This document shows, in pieces, positions 45,074-54,600 of a stretch of 64,000 bases of DNA. The DNA comes from Planctomycetota bacterium. Lineage in GTDB: Bacteria; Planctomycetota; JACQVV01; JASMLP01. Location of the stretch: NCBI GenBank assembly GCA_030748635.1, contig JASMLP010000101.1, positions 1 to 64,000 of the forward strand, given 5' to 3'. The notes under the pieces were generated by a model. That model made no database searches, was not told the origin of the DNA, and worked only from the letters and a program-made list of their open reading frames with translations. How positions within the stretch are numbered: position 1 is the first letter of the stretch; each line of letters opens with the position of its first letter. Both the position numbers and the translations under genes were made by a program.

Positions 45074-46897
45074 TCAGCCCCCGGGAAAAATTCCTTGCTG
45101 CTGGTTCAAAACCGAGTAGGTGGGACAGGTCTCGAGAAGTTCGGCATGGGTGCCCATGGCATCGATTCGCCCCCCCTCGAGAACGAGAATCCGATCGCAT
45201 GCAATGATGGTCGAGAGCCGATGCGCGATGACAAAAGAGGTTCTTCCGCGCATGAACTCTTCTAGCGCCTCTTGAATCAACTTTTCACTCTCGGTATCGA
45301 GCGAACTCATCGCCTCGTCGAGAATCAGGATTTCGGGGTTCTTGAGAATCGCGCGAGCGATCGAGATTCGCTGCTTTTGACCGCCCGACAAGGTGATCCC
45401 GTGTCCGCCCACCGGAGTCTGGTATCCCTGCGAAAACGAACTGACAAACTCGTGCACATACGCTTGCCGCGCCGCCTCCTCGACTTCGGCATCGGTGGCG
45501 TCGAGTCGACCGAAGCGGATATTTTCCGCGATGGTCGTATTGAAGAGCACCACGTCCTGGGTGACCATCCCGATCTTTTTACGAAGTGAAGCGAGAGTGA
45601 CAGACCGCAAATCGTGACCGTCGATCTGAATCGCGCCCTCGGTCGGGTCGTAAAAGCGGGGGAGGAGCTTGACCAGAGTGCTTTTCCCCTGCCCGCTGCG
45701 GCCCACCAGACCGATCCGTTCGCCCGGTGTCACGACCAGGTGAATTCCCTGAAGAACCGGTTCTTCCTCCTTGTAATGGAAGAACAGTTTTTCGAACCGA
45801 ATCTCCTGAGTAAACGGAGGCAAATCGACCGCGCCAGGAGCGTCCACGATTTCGGGAGGCGTATCGTACAGTGAGAACACTCGCTCTCCCGCGCCGATCG
45901 CTTGATTCAACTTATTGTAGAGCTTAGCCATCTTGCGAACCGGATCGAAAAGACTACCCAGCGCCGCGTAAAAGGTGAAAAAATCGCCGGAAGTCATCTG
46001 ACCCTGCAGCACCAGACTGGCCGAATAGTAAATGATGCCCACCACCGCCATGAGAGTGAGGGTTTCCACCAACGGACTGGTCATCGAATCCAACCGCGCG
46101 ATCCGCATTTCGTTTTTGAAATAGCGCTGATTGATGTCCTGGTAACGCCGATGTTGCGCCTCTTCGAGTTGAAAAGCCTGCACGACCTGAATCCCGGTAA
46201 AGGATTCCGCCAGCACACCGAGCATGTCGGCACGTCGGGCCAGACTTTTTTTTACCCTCTTCTTGACTCGACGTCCGAAGGTGCCGATGAGGACCCCCAG
46301 AGGGGGGAGGACGATCAGCACGATGAGCGTTAGCTTCACATTGAGAGCCAGCGCCAGGACCAGCGCGCCGATCAGTTTCATCGGCTCCAGAATGGCCTTG
46401 TTGAAGATGTTCTTGACCCCGGTGGAGAGGATCAGAACATCGGAAGTAAACCGTGAAATCGTATCCGCGATCCCCTCTTCACCACCAAAGTGGCGAATTG
46501 AAAGCCTTTCCACCTTCTCGTGCAATTCGTTGGTGATATCTCGAATCGCCGAGTTGGTCACATACATCGTGAGATAGTTCTGCAGAAATCGACAGAGATT
46601 GCGCAGGATCGAAAGGCACAGGATAAGGCTGCACATCCACAGCAGAGCCTGGGTCCGATCCACCAGGACATTCGCGCGTAACCATTCCCCGATCGGTTGC
46701 CCCCAGTCGGTCTGAAACGCTGCGTGTGAAAGCAATTTCTCGATTCCGTCTTCCTCGAAAAGAATGTCGCCGATCGGTTTCAAACTGCCGATGGATCCGA
46801 CGTAAAGGATCGTGATCAGTCCAGAAAGGAGGACCGAGAGGGCGGCAGGACCCCGATAACGCCAGACATAACCGATAAGACGTCTTAGAATAGGCAC
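45074..46897 (-). CDS. msbA: MsbA-like ABC exporter (fused TMD-NBD)
   Basis: About 607 residues from GTG 46897, where the first TM region starts (VPILRRLIGYVWRYRG); the in-frame extension upstream would run into the divergent HAD gene. Six TM segments are followed by a nucleotide-binding domain with Walker A GRSGQGKST, Q-loop VTQDVVLF, signature LSGGQKQR, Walker B ILILDEAMSS and AHRLSTI. The plan and the pattern of coupling helices fit MsbA/lipid A-type or multidrug half-transporters that act as homodimers. Lipid export is an inference. No convincing SD was seen. Confidence 0.9.
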   Translation of the reverse strand: MPILRRLIGYVWRYRGPAALSVLLSGLITILYVGSIGSLKPIGDILFEEDGIEKLLSHAAFQTDWGQPIGEWLRANVLVDRTQALLWMCSLILCLSILRNLCRFLQNYLTMYVTNSAIRDITNELHEKVERLSIRHFGGEEGIADTISRFTSDVLILSTGVKNIFNKAILEPMKLIGALVLALALNVKLTLIVLIVLPPLGVLIGTFGRRVKKRVKKSLARRADMLGVLAESFTGIQVVQAFQLEEAQHRRYQDINQRYFKNEMRIARLDSMTSPLVETLTLMAVVGIIYYSASLVLQGQMTSGDFFTFYAALGSLFDPVRKMAKLYNKLNQAIGAGERVFSLYDTPPEIVDAPGAVDLPPFTQEIRFEKLFFHYKEEEPVLQGIHLVVTPGERIGLVGRSGQGKSTLVKLLPRFYDPTEGAIQIDGHDLRSVTLASLRKKIGMVTQDVVLFNTTIAENIRFGRLDATDAEVEEAARQAYVHEFVSSFSQGYQTPVGGHGITLSGGQKQRISIARAILKNPEILILDEAMSSLDTESEKLIQEALEEFMRGRTSFVIAHRLSTIIACDRILVLEGGRIDAMGTHAELLETCPTYSVLNQQQGIFPGG

Positions 46898-46993
46898 GAT
46901 GAAGAACCCGAAGGAGAAGAGCGATGGCTCGGAACTGCAACAGTCTAGCCCTGGACTCGTGGAAGTCAAAGAAACGCTCCGGGAGAAAGTGGC

Positions 46994-47710
46994 GTGAATC
47001 CCTTTTCCCTCGCCCCTGCATCCCGCGACAGATTGCGCGCGATACTCCTGGACGCGGGGAACACTCTGGTTCAGGTTTCCATGGCGCGCGTCGCCACCAC
47101 GCTTCAAGAGATGAATTTTTCCGTCACGCCCGAAGAGCTCCGAAAACGGGAATACGAGGTCCGCATCCAGATCGATCGACCTGAAATCGTCCTCTCGACC
47201 CACGACGCTTCACGATGGGAGATCTATGTCGGGCTTCTCCTCACTGGAGTGGGCATCCCCTCCACGGCCTGTCCGGAGATTTTCAAGAGACTTCAGGCAG
47301 AACATCGCCAACGAAACCTCTGGGAAGAGCCCATCCCGGGGACGTACGAGGCTCTGAAAACCCTTCAATCGATGGGGCTTCGTCTCGCGGTGGTCAGTAA
47401 TGCGGATGGCCGGGTCGCTCAACTTCTCGAAAGTGTCGACTTGGCAGCCCCCTTCGAACAGATCTTCGACAGCGAGATTCTTGGTATCGAAAAGCCGGAC
47501 CCCGGCATCTTCCAGTCGGTCCTGAACACGCTACGCCTACGACCCGAAGAGGTCATTCACGTGGGCGATCTCTACCACGTAGACGTGCTCGGCGCTCGGG
47601 CGGCCGGAATCCACCCGTTCCTGGTCGACCCGACCGGAAAGCACCCTTTCGGTGACTGCGACCGGGTACGCGATCTGCAAGAACTGACCGATCGCCTCCA
47701 AGAGACCTGA
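46994..47710 (+). CDS. HAD-superfamily hydrolase
   Basis: 238 residues from GTG 46994, with GGGAG about 10 bases upstream. HAD motif I is LLDAGNTLV with the nucleophile Asp; the second Asp of DxD is Gly, as in several HDHD3/REG-2-like members. Motif II is VVSNADGR, motif III the Lys in GIEKPDPGIFQ, and motif IV VGDLYHVDVLGARAAG. The helical cap lies between motifs I and II (C1 type). Substrate unknown. It is divergent from the ABC exporter and converges on the PTS IIA gene. Confidence 0.88.
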   Translation: MNPFSLAPASRDRLRAILLDAGNTLVQVSMARVATTLQEMNFSVTPEELRKREYEVRIQIDRPEIVLSTHDASRWEIYVGLLLTGVGIPSTACPEIFKRLQAEHRQRNLWEEPIPGTYEALKTLQSMGLRLAVVSNADGRVAQLLESVDLAAPFEQIFDSEILGIEKPDPGIFQSVLNTLRLRPEEVIHVGDLYHVDVLGARAAGIHPFLVDPTGKHPFGDCDRVRDLQELTDRLQET

Positions 47711-47719
47711 CATCGGCGA

Positions 47720-48214
47720 TCAGGAGGTGACCAGTTCCGAATCCGAACCGCCATCCAAGTCGAGTTCATATTCCTGGATGTGCCGAAAGACCGCCCGGGG
47801 GTCGGTCATTCGTCGAATCTCCTGGATCAGATCGGCGTTCCCTAACACCCGAGAGATCGCGGAGAGCGCGGAGAGGTGCATCTCACTATCGTCCTGTGGG
47901 CTCAACAGGACCACCACCACCTGGACCGGCGGCCCCTGACCGAGATCGAGTCCTTCTCGATTCAGAACCAGTGCGCCGGTGGAGGGGATCGGATGCGAAA
48001 TCCGACCGTGGGGAAGAGCCACCCCGGGAGCGATCCGGGTGGTCTTGGCGGCCTCCTTCTTGAGCAGCGCGACGAGGGCCGGTTCCCGGTAGGAAGCGAG
48101 CAGACGATCCGACTCGATCCAGCGATCCACAACCTCCTCGAAGAGGTGGATCGGACTCGCTCCCCGGAGTTGGGTATGGATCGAATCCGCGGAGATGAAG
48201 TCAGTCAGATACAT
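47720..48214 (-). CDS. PTS EIIA (fructose/nitrogen-type) domain protein
   Basis: 164 residues forming one EIIA domain of the Fru/Ntr class. The phosphorylatable His69 is in GVALPHGRI, and VVVVLLSPQDDSEMHLSALSAISRVL is the usual C-terminal helix-strand unit. Size and lack of EIIB/EIIC fit a regulatory PtsN-like protein, but rpoN and hpf, its usual neighbours, are absent. I therefore leave the symbol blank. Confidence 0.85.
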   Translation of the reverse strand: MYLTDFISADSIHTQLRGASPIHLFEEVVDRWIESDRLLASYREPALVALLKKEAAKTTRIAPGVALPHGRISHPIPSTGALVLNREGLDLGQGPPVQVVVVLLSPQDDSEMHLSALSAISRVLGNADLIQEIRRMTDPRAVFRHIQEYELDLDGGSDSELVTS

Positions 48215-48269
48215 TCAGGCCGCACAAAATCGGAAATGTAGATCTTGGTAAGGGTTCGCGATTCAGGGC

Positions 48270-51221
48270 TTAACGCCTACTCATGATCGCAGCCTTCATC
48301 ATGACATCAGCCACGATACCGGAGGCGACCTCACGCTCCTTCGGTTTGATATTTTTTACCATGCGGGGGTTTTCTTCCATGTAGCTCCGAACCGCCTGCT
48401 TGAGCTTACCCTTGGTCATCGGTGACGCGGAAACTCCAGCCTGCAACTTGTCGTGTCCCCAGCTGACCAGTTGACTCATATCGTCTTCGGAGATCCCTCG
48501 AGGCGGCTTGACCCGGAGCTTCCGGAGAGCGGCCAGAAAGCGCTGCTTTTCAGGATCGACCTCACCATCCAATTCATAAATCTCGCCCACCTTGGGCATC
48601 GGTTTATCCGCTTCGGTACAGACACATTTCATGTCGTCTGCCCCGTTGTCTTCGAGACTCGACCGAACCCCAGTCGTCCCCACACTAAATGACCCAGAAT
48701 TAACTCCACCTTGCGCGCCGCCAGGACTCTTGACCGCGGCACCCACCGGTATTTTGATTTTAGCCCCAGACTTCAATCCTTTCGCGTTACCAACATCCGC
48801 TCTGAGTCGAAAGTCTCTTCGGGTGTTACGAGCCTTCATCGGTCCGAAGGCGTCCTTGAAATTTCCCAAAGACATGGTGGATCGATTGTCCCAGTCCCTA
48901 CGTATAGATTGGGTGGTCGGAAGTTTCTTCAAAAGTTTGCGAGTATTTTTAGGACTTGGAGATTGCAGTCTATTCTCTGCGGCACCCACGCCGGAAGTCG
49001 ACACCATATTGGTCGGAGATCCATCCACCGTCGCTTGAACCACGGAGAGGGTGTCGCCGATCTCACCGGGAACGTCGATCGTCACCAGTTCAGGCTGGTC
49101 CTTATCCAGTTGCATACGAACCTTTCGCAACAGTTGCTGAGAGGGCTCCTCGGACAGAACATCCGTAGCCGTCCGACTCGCCGCCTTCAGGGTCAGGTTC
49201 CAGGTCTTTTTCTGCTTGGAAGATACCCGCAACTGCAACACGGTGACCCCGCGTTTGGCATCGTAGCGAGCGCTGGCGAGTTCCAGCTTCACCATCCCTT
49301 TATTGAGCACCTCGGATCGCTGGAGAACCACCCGCTTGACCACCATTTGAGTCCCGGAGGGATCGGTACGAACCACGGTCTTGGAGTACGGTTTTCCGCT
49401 GTTGAGACGTTTACGTTCGGTGGGGGAGAGAAGGCTGAGCAGCTCGTCGGGAACCTCTCTTTTTTTGGCTTTTCCGGAAACCTCGAAGTGGAAGGAACGG
49501 CCTACGCCGACGATTTCGTTTCTCGAATTCCGCAATACCAAGCTTCCACGGTACTTTCCGGAAGACAGGTTGCTCACATGAAAGCGAGTCGACGTGCCCT
49601 TGACCGGCTGTTTGATTTCGAGGCTTCGTGCGTTGGGTTCGAGCAAGAGGAGGTCGGCGCCGCGAATTCCATCCCCGATTTTCCGTTCCATGGTGAACTC
49701 GAGATCGATCGGCGACACCGGAAGGGGACTGGACTCCAACGCCTCCGCCTCGACCGATTTGCCGTCCTTTGGAATCACCTGCGTCAATCGGGCGTCGAGC
49801 GTCCGGGCCGTTCTCTGGAAGGACTGTTTCTCGAACGGGATTTTGCCGTCGAAGGTCGGCCGAACCAGAGTGGTCGAGTTTGACTCAACGGAGGGGCGCC
49901 AATCGCCTATCGATTGACTGAAGAGGCCTGGCCCCGCGGAAACCCCCGTGTCCTGAGCGGCCCGCAAATAGGCCAAATCGAACGCGGCCGAAGGGGTGTC
50001 GCCGCTCGCGGCCACATCGTGTCGGGCCCAGGCGAGGCACGCTTGATACGCGAAACTCGAACCGAAGACCAGAGACAGTTCGTCTCGCCAGGCTTCTCCT
50101 TTGGCGATCGGTTCCTCGGACCGATACCCGAGAGTCGATCCTTCGAGGAGAACGGGAAGATGTTTCTCCGCCATATCGGAAAGCCGGGCCTGAGTGATCG
50201 CGAGATCGGTGGGGCAACGGGGGTCGATCCGATGGGTAGGCAACTCGAGGGTCGCCGTCGAGCCCCCTGGCAGTCGAGCCTTCAGAAGAGTGGAACGATC
50301 ATCCTGACGGGCGATCTTGACATCGTACACACCGACCCGAAGTTCCCAGGTACGAAGACTGGAAAAGTCGTCGGCGATATATTCGGCGATCAATCGGATG
50401 GCGTGACGACCTACAGGAAGGTTGTTGCTGGAGAGGATGACTTCCAGCGCGAGCACCTTGTCCTTGTCCTCATTTTGCTCCACGACATCGAGCTTGAGTC
50501 CAGGATGCGATGGGGCGCTGATCTTGAAGGTCGAGGTCCGCAACATCATGGCCTCGGGACCCCGGAATTCCAGGGTGGTCAAGAGACGATCATCCGGCGC
50601 CATGGCGAAGTCGTATCCGAGGGCGTTTCGATGTTCCGCCGGAACGATCTTGTTCGATTTAATCTGATTTTCTTCGGCTGAGATCTGCAAGGCGGTGGAC
50701 TGGATCCCGGGAAAAACGAGCTGGCAGGGACGAGCGTATCGAACCGCGCGCCCATCGATCTTGTAGGCGATGTTCATGGTCAGATCGTGGCTGCCCCGAA
50801 TCCCGTCAAATGTCCAGTCGATCCGGCGAAAAAGGACCGGTTCGGCCGAAGCGATCGAATCGAGTGCCCAGGTCGGGGATACGGGCCGGCCCGTATCATC
50901 ATCGAGTCGGACCTGGATCTCCTCGACCGCCTGACCCGCGCGAGCCTCGACCATCACCACGCTGGAACTCTTGCCCGAAAGGTCGGTCACGATCTCGCCA
51001 TCACCGGAATAGAGCGATTCCCGGTTCGACTCCAGACTGACGGTAATCACCGCGTCCTTGGCCTCGATCAAGTCTCCAGGCAAAGCGGCGAAAGTCTCCT
51101 CCACCTTTTCCACGACGGTTTCAGCCGTTCCGGATTGTTCGGTTCGGGTGGCGCAGCCGAGAACACCGCACCCGAGGAAAAGAAGGAAATACCCGCACCA
51201 CGAAATAGTCTGATTCTTCAT
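48270..51221 (-). CDS. large orphan lipoprotein
   Basis: 983 residues. The signal ends in a lipobox (GVLGC, lipid on Cys23). Most of the mature protein appears beta-rich, with several 80-120 residue sandwich-like units, for example VVMVEARAGQAVEEIQVRL and FHVSNLSSGKYRGSLVLRN. A basic low-complexity part (about 760-860) follows, then a helical C-terminal domain (QRFLAALRKLRVKPP onward). The central segment (ALGYDFAMAPDDRLLTTLEF) resembles adhesin-like stalks but gives no family. No enzyme motif is visible. It is divergent from the AlgE-like porin gene; both may serve the outer envelope. Confidence 0.6.
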   Translation of the reverse strand: MKNQTISWCGYFLLFLGCGVLGCATRTEQSGTAETVVEKVEETFAALPGDLIEAKDAVITVSLESNRESLYSGDGEIVTDLSGKSSSVVMVEARAGQAVEEIQVRLDDDTGRPVSPTWALDSIASAEPVLFRRIDWTFDGIRGSHDLTMNIAYKIDGRAVRYARPCQLVFPGIQSTALQISAEENQIKSNKIVPAEHRNALGYDFAMAPDDRLLTTLEFRGPEAMMLRTSTFKISAPSHPGLKLDVVEQNEDKDKVLALEVILSSNNLPVGRHAIRLIAEYIADDFSSLRTWELRVGVYDVKIARQDDRSTLLKARLPGGSTATLELPTHRIDPRCPTDLAITQARLSDMAEKHLPVLLEGSTLGYRSEEPIAKGEAWRDELSLVFGSSFAYQACLAWARHDVAASGDTPSAAFDLAYLRAAQDTGVSAGPGLFSQSIGDWRPSVESNSTTLVRPTFDGKIPFEKQSFQRTARTLDARLTQVIPKDGKSVEAEALESSPLPVSPIDLEFTMERKIGDGIRGADLLLLEPNARSLEIKQPVKGTSTRFHVSNLSSGKYRGSLVLRNSRNEIVGVGRSFHFEVSGKAKKREVPDELLSLLSPTERKRLNSGKPYSKTVVRTDPSGTQMVVKRVVLQRSEVLNKGMVKLELASARYDAKRGVTVLQLRVSSKQKKTWNLTLKAASRTATDVLSEEPSQQLLRKVRMQLDKDQPELVTIDVPGEIGDTLSVVQATVDGSPTNMVSTSGVGAAENRLQSPSPKNTRKLLKKLPTTQSIRRDWDNRSTMSLGNFKDAFGPMKARNTRRDFRLRADVGNAKGLKSGAKIKIPVGAAVKSPGGAQGGVNSGSFSVGTTGVRSSLEDNGADDMKCVCTEADKPMPKVGEIYELDGEVDPEKQRFLAALRKLRVKPPRGISEDDMSQLVSWGHDKLQAGVSASPMTKGKLKQAVRSYMEENPRMVKNIKPKEREVASGIVADVMMKAAIMSRR

Positions 51222-51343
51222 CGCTTACATCCCCATGTCAGCTAACGATCACATTTCAACTGAAACCCACCGCCTGACCTCTCCGCCTGGGTGATCCATC
51301 TCTTGGTTATCGAATGAGTTGGAGTCGATTGACTCCACTCCCA

Positions 51344-52873
51344 ATGGACCGTAGACTTCGAGCCGTTTTGATCCTACGCAATACCGATCTCGGTCGCAAC
51401 CACTTAGTTGTCCACACTTTCCTCGCCCTGACCCTCCTTGGCTGGGTGGGGGGAGGTCTTCATGCCCAGGAAGAGGAGAGCACTTCGGAGAGGAGACGCG
51501 AAGAAGAAAAGCGTCGAGAACTCGATCAAGCGTTCGAAAGCCGCCTGATGGAGAAAGAGCGAACGAGGGATATGGACGAACGGGATCTGCTCGCCGACCG
51601 TCCCTCTCTGGAGAAACTGATTGGTAGTGAACTGGACATCGAATATGGAGGCATGCTGAACTCCACGTTCTTGCGTTTCCGGTCCGGAGGTTCGAACCGC
51701 CTCTATGAAAGCAACCTTCATCTCTGGGTCGACTTGCGGTGGAAAGGCATCCACGAGATTTACGCCCGTGAATGGTGGTCCTATGTCCATTACGATTCGG
51801 GCTTGTTCGACGATCGCGATTCCAATACCGGGCCGCGAACGGATCAACTCTGGTACCGATTGGTGCTGGATCGCGCCATCGAAAAAGCGATCGGCGCCGA
51901 AACCCCTTTCACTCTCGATTTGAGTGTCGGCCGCATTCATCAATATCTCGGATCCGGCTTGACTTACAATCGGGTCCACGAAGGGATTCATCTGGAAGGA
52001 ACCTGGAAGAATCTCGACGCGAAGTTTTTTGCGTCCCGCAATCTTCCTCGCCAGTCGGATATCGACTCCTCACGCCCGAGTCCCGACAAGACCGACCGAC
52101 GTTATTATGGAGGAGAAGTCGGGTGGAGTTTCCCCGTCATTCGTCCTTACGGATTTTTCCTGATCCAGAAGGACCGGAATTCCCCCTTTCTAGACGAACA
52201 GAAATGGCATTACGATTCGGAATACTACGGGGGCGGGATCCTTCTCACCGATCTTCCGGTCGTGCCCCGGTTCCGACTCGAACTCGAGTACGTCCATCAG
52301 TTAGGAAGCGGAACGGGCGACGGTTCGCTCGAAAGCGACCCCATCGACGCTCACGCGCTCATCTCCCGGATTTCTTACGAATTTCCGACCGAGTACGGTT
52401 CACCGACTTTTACCTTTTCGTATCTCATGGGAAGTGGCGATAGCGACCGACTTTCGGTAAGCAACGCGGTGGCCGGCAATCAAGCGGGAACCACGGATCG
52501 GTCTTTTCTTTATTTCGGCTTCGTGAGTACCGGATTTTCCTACGCCCCGACCTTGACCAACATCCACGTTCTCTCCGCCGAATGGAACTGGTGGCCTTTG
52601 GCCGCCTTCGACCTCGAGGACCGATGGGGGAGTCTGTCGATAGGAATCTCCGTTTACGGATACTGGAAAGATCGGGTCGACGGAGGAATTTCCGGAGTCA
52701 GTTCAAATCTGATCCGTCGTTACATCGGTCACGAATTCGACTTCTTTCTGGAGTGGGATGTGTCCTCCGATCTTTCCCTGTTTTTCGAATACGGGATCTT
52801 CTTCGCCGATGAAGCTTTTGATGTGGATGGAGAATCCGCCTTCCTTTCCACTGGGGTCACTCTCAAATTCTGA
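51344..52873 (+). CDS. outer-membrane beta-barrel protein, alginate-export (AlgE)-like
   Basis: 509 residues from ATG 51344 (or 519 from ATG 51314). A signal peptide (FLALTLLGWVGGGLHAQ) precedes a charged helical stretch rich in Glu and Arg. Then follow about 18 alternating-polarity strands, many ending in Tyr/Trp/Phe, and a terminal Phe (TGVTLKF), the classic outer-membrane insertion signal. Patterns such as LDLSVGRIHQYLGSGLTYNR match AlgE-type anion-selective channels (compare the LRIGRQ region of that family). Cargo unknown; no alginate genes nearby. The FecR-like gene follows 11 bases on. Confidence 0.8.
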   Translation: MDRRLRAVLILRNTDLGRNHLVVHTFLALTLLGWVGGGLHAQEEESTSERRREEEKRRELDQAFESRLMEKERTRDMDERDLLADRPSLEKLIGSELDIEYGGMLNSTFLRFRSGGSNRLYESNLHLWVDLRWKGIHEIYAREWWSYVHYDSGLFDDRDSNTGPRTDQLWYRLVLDRAIEKAIGAETPFTLDLSVGRIHQYLGSGLTYNRVHEGIHLEGTWKNLDAKFFASRNLPRQSDIDSSRPSPDKTDRRYYGGEVGWSFPVIRPYGFFLIQKDRNSPFLDEQKWHYDSEYYGGGILLTDLPVVPRFRLELEYVHQLGSGTGDGSLESDPIDAHALISRISYEFPTEYGSPTFTFSYLMGSGDSDRLSVSNAVAGNQAGTTDRSFLYFGFVSTGFSYAPTLTNIHVLSAEWNWWPLAAFDLEDRWGSLSIGISVYGYWKDRVDGGISGVSSNLIRRYIGHEFDFFLEWDVSSDLSLFFEYGIFFADEAFDVDGESAFLSTGVTLKF

Positions 52874-52884
52874 GCTACTCTCGA

Positions 52885-53904
52885 ATGTCACGCCCATCCA
52901 CAATTCGCTCACTTTTTTGCTCTTTGACGACCCCGTTCGTCTTTCTGGCGATTCTTCCTTTTTCGGGAGCTCAGGAGCCCGACACCCAGGGGTGGTTACT
53001 TCGGTTTCAGGAAAAAGCGATCATCAATCGGGGCGACCTGGTCCGAGCGGGAACCATCCTGGCCCGTGGAGGCTGGGGGCCGTTCGATTACCAGGCCTGT
53101 CAGTCCATTTTATTGGAAAAAGGGTGGATCCAATCGGAACGTGAGGAATTCGAACCGGTCAACCGAGGTGAACTCGCTCGCCTATTCTTCCACGCCTACT
53201 CGCTCCCCAGAACCTGGACGACCCTCTTTGGCATTACCGGTCGATACGCACTTATGGAACTGGTGCACAGGCGCATTCTGCCGGGTGGAGGGGAATTCCG
53301 GTACGCCAGCGGTGAAGAACTCTTCTACGCTCTTCTCGAGGGGATTCGTCTTCTTTCTCAAAAGGACCGGGAAGCACCTGAACAGTTTCGCATTCGACGA
53401 ATGGAAGGGGCCTGTCGCGTGGAGCAAGATGGCGTCCTGAAAACGATCGGTGAAGGAGACCCGATTCCATCTGGAGTATGGATCGAGACAGGACCGGACG
53501 GTCGGCTTGAACTGCTTTCCAGCAAACATCTCCTGGTTGAAATCGGGGCATCCACTCGGATCCGTTTTCTGGTCACAGCCCGAAATAAGTCCCCCCAGCG
53601 ACTGTTCGAAATCGATCTGAATCGCGGGAAAGTGGGGCTCACCGATTACAATCGATTCATCGTGGGGTCCGAGGCCCCGTATTTCTTCTGGATGACCTCA
53701 CTGTACGGAGTGGAGATCCTGAGTCGCCCCGCGTTTGAACTTCAGATCTCGGAAGAGGGATCGATCGAGGAATATGAATCCGCCACCGAAAGCCTTCTCG
53801 AGGAGGTCCGCTCCATTCTGGAAAGTTCCCGGTCCGGCCTCCTGACACCTTCCGAAGGCGCGCGACTCAAGGAACTCTTCGCCAAAGAATTCCTGGGCTC
53901 TTGA
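52885..53904 (+). CDS. exported FecR-like domain protein
   Basis: 339 residues. Signal peptide TTPFVFLAILPFSGAQ, a helical N-terminal region of about 150 residues with no recognised fold, then a FecR-type beta domain (RVEQDGVLKTIGEGDPIPSGVWIETG in two parts, GRLELLSSKHLLVEIGASTRIRF). In sigma-regulator FecR proteins this domain senses a periplasmic partner; here there is no anti-sigma TM arrangement, so it is more likely a structural or sensory domain. It ends with a helix (LLTPSEGARLKELFAKEFLG). Operon partner of the AlgE-like porin. Confidence 0.7.
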   Translation: MSRPSTIRSLFCSLTTPFVFLAILPFSGAQEPDTQGWLLRFQEKAIINRGDLVRAGTILARGGWGPFDYQACQSILLEKGWIQSEREEFEPVNRGELARLFFHAYSLPRTWTTLFGITGRYALMELVHRRILPGGGEFRYASGEELFYALLEGIRLLSQKDREAPEQFRIRRMEGACRVEQDGVLKTIGEGDPIPSGVWIETGPDGRLELLSSKHLLVEIGASTRIRFLVTARNKSPQRLFEIDLNRGKVGLTDYNRFIVGSEAPYFFWMTSLYGVEILSRPAFELQISEEGSIEEYESATESLLEEVRSILESSRSGLLTPSEGARLKELFAKEFLGS

Positions 53905-53916
53905 CTCCCGGTCCCC

Positions 53917-53945
53917 TTGTTTCATCGCACGGGTAGCGTTATCCT
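53917..53945 (+). promoter_or_regulatory. possible promoter of the secreted low-complexity gene pair
   Basis: TTGTTT (53917-53922), 17-base spacer, TATCCT (53940-53945), 76 bases before the ATG at 54022. The -35 is only moderately like consensus. Confidence 0.4.
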
Positions 53946-54021
53946 ATTAGAGTCCATCCATGTATAGGTCCGCACTAAGGCCTTTACATCCCTAGAGTGT
54001 TCTTGAAGTTAGGTAATAGAA

Positions 54022-54600
54022 ATGGTCCATTTCCGTAGGCTCCTGATTCCAGTTCTCATCTGCTCGATTGCGGGAATCGCTCCCTCTCAAGAATCCGATC
54101 CCAAAGAGGGCGCGACACTTACTCAAAAGGCGATCAACAAGATCCCCGCGACGCCGCCCAAATCTGGACCCGCTCAGCTCCAGAGCGCCTTGCAGTCGCC
54201 GTCTTCCCCTTCTCCGGTCAAGAACACTTCGCTCGCCTCACCCCGAGAAATTTCGGAAGCGCAAGTGATCCGGTCTCCGAAAGAGTTCCCTTCGCAGAAA
54301 GTGGGGGAGTACCCTCGGGCCCAATCTCGCAAATCCACCACTCAGACCCGGTCCTTGCGCACGCGTAAGGGCAAACAAGGGGCCGGAACCTGGAACGACC
54401 CCAACTCGAATAAATACAAACACGCCAGCAACAACCGTGTCAGCTCTTCCAGCGCGAAGGCGACCGCTGCGACCGCAAGTCCGAGCAGCTCCTCTTCGGG
54501 ACAGATACAAGCTCAATCCAATTCGACCGCCAAACCGGGATCCGTGAAGACCCCGACAAAAGAGAAAGAACTGCCCGGTAAAAAAGGAGAAAAACGATGA
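54022..54600 (+). CDS. exported Ser/Pro/Lys-rich low-complexity protein
   Basis: 192 residues. A signal peptide (LLIPVLICSIAGIAPSQ) precedes a sequence dominated by Ser, Pro, Lys, Thr and Gln, with runs such as SSSSAKATAATASPSSSSS. No fold, cysteine or catalytic motif is seen; it is probably disordered after export. The stop overlaps the next start as ATGA, so the two are made together. Confidence 0.6.
   Translation: MVHFRRLLIPVLICSIAGIAPSQESDPKEGATLTQKAINKIPATPPKSGPAQLQSALQSPSSPSPVKNTSLASPREISEAQVIRSPKEFPSQKVGEYPRAQSRKSTTQTRSLRTRKGKQGAGTWNDPNSNKYKHASNNRVSSSSAKATAATASPSSSSSGQIQAQSNSTAKPGSVKTPTKEKELPGKKGEKR

Noticed and set aside
48711-49883. A 390-codon plus-strand open frame opposite the large lipoprotein
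   Set aside because: The minus-strand frame has a signal peptide, a lipobox and a much longer length; the opposite frame is an antisense shadow.
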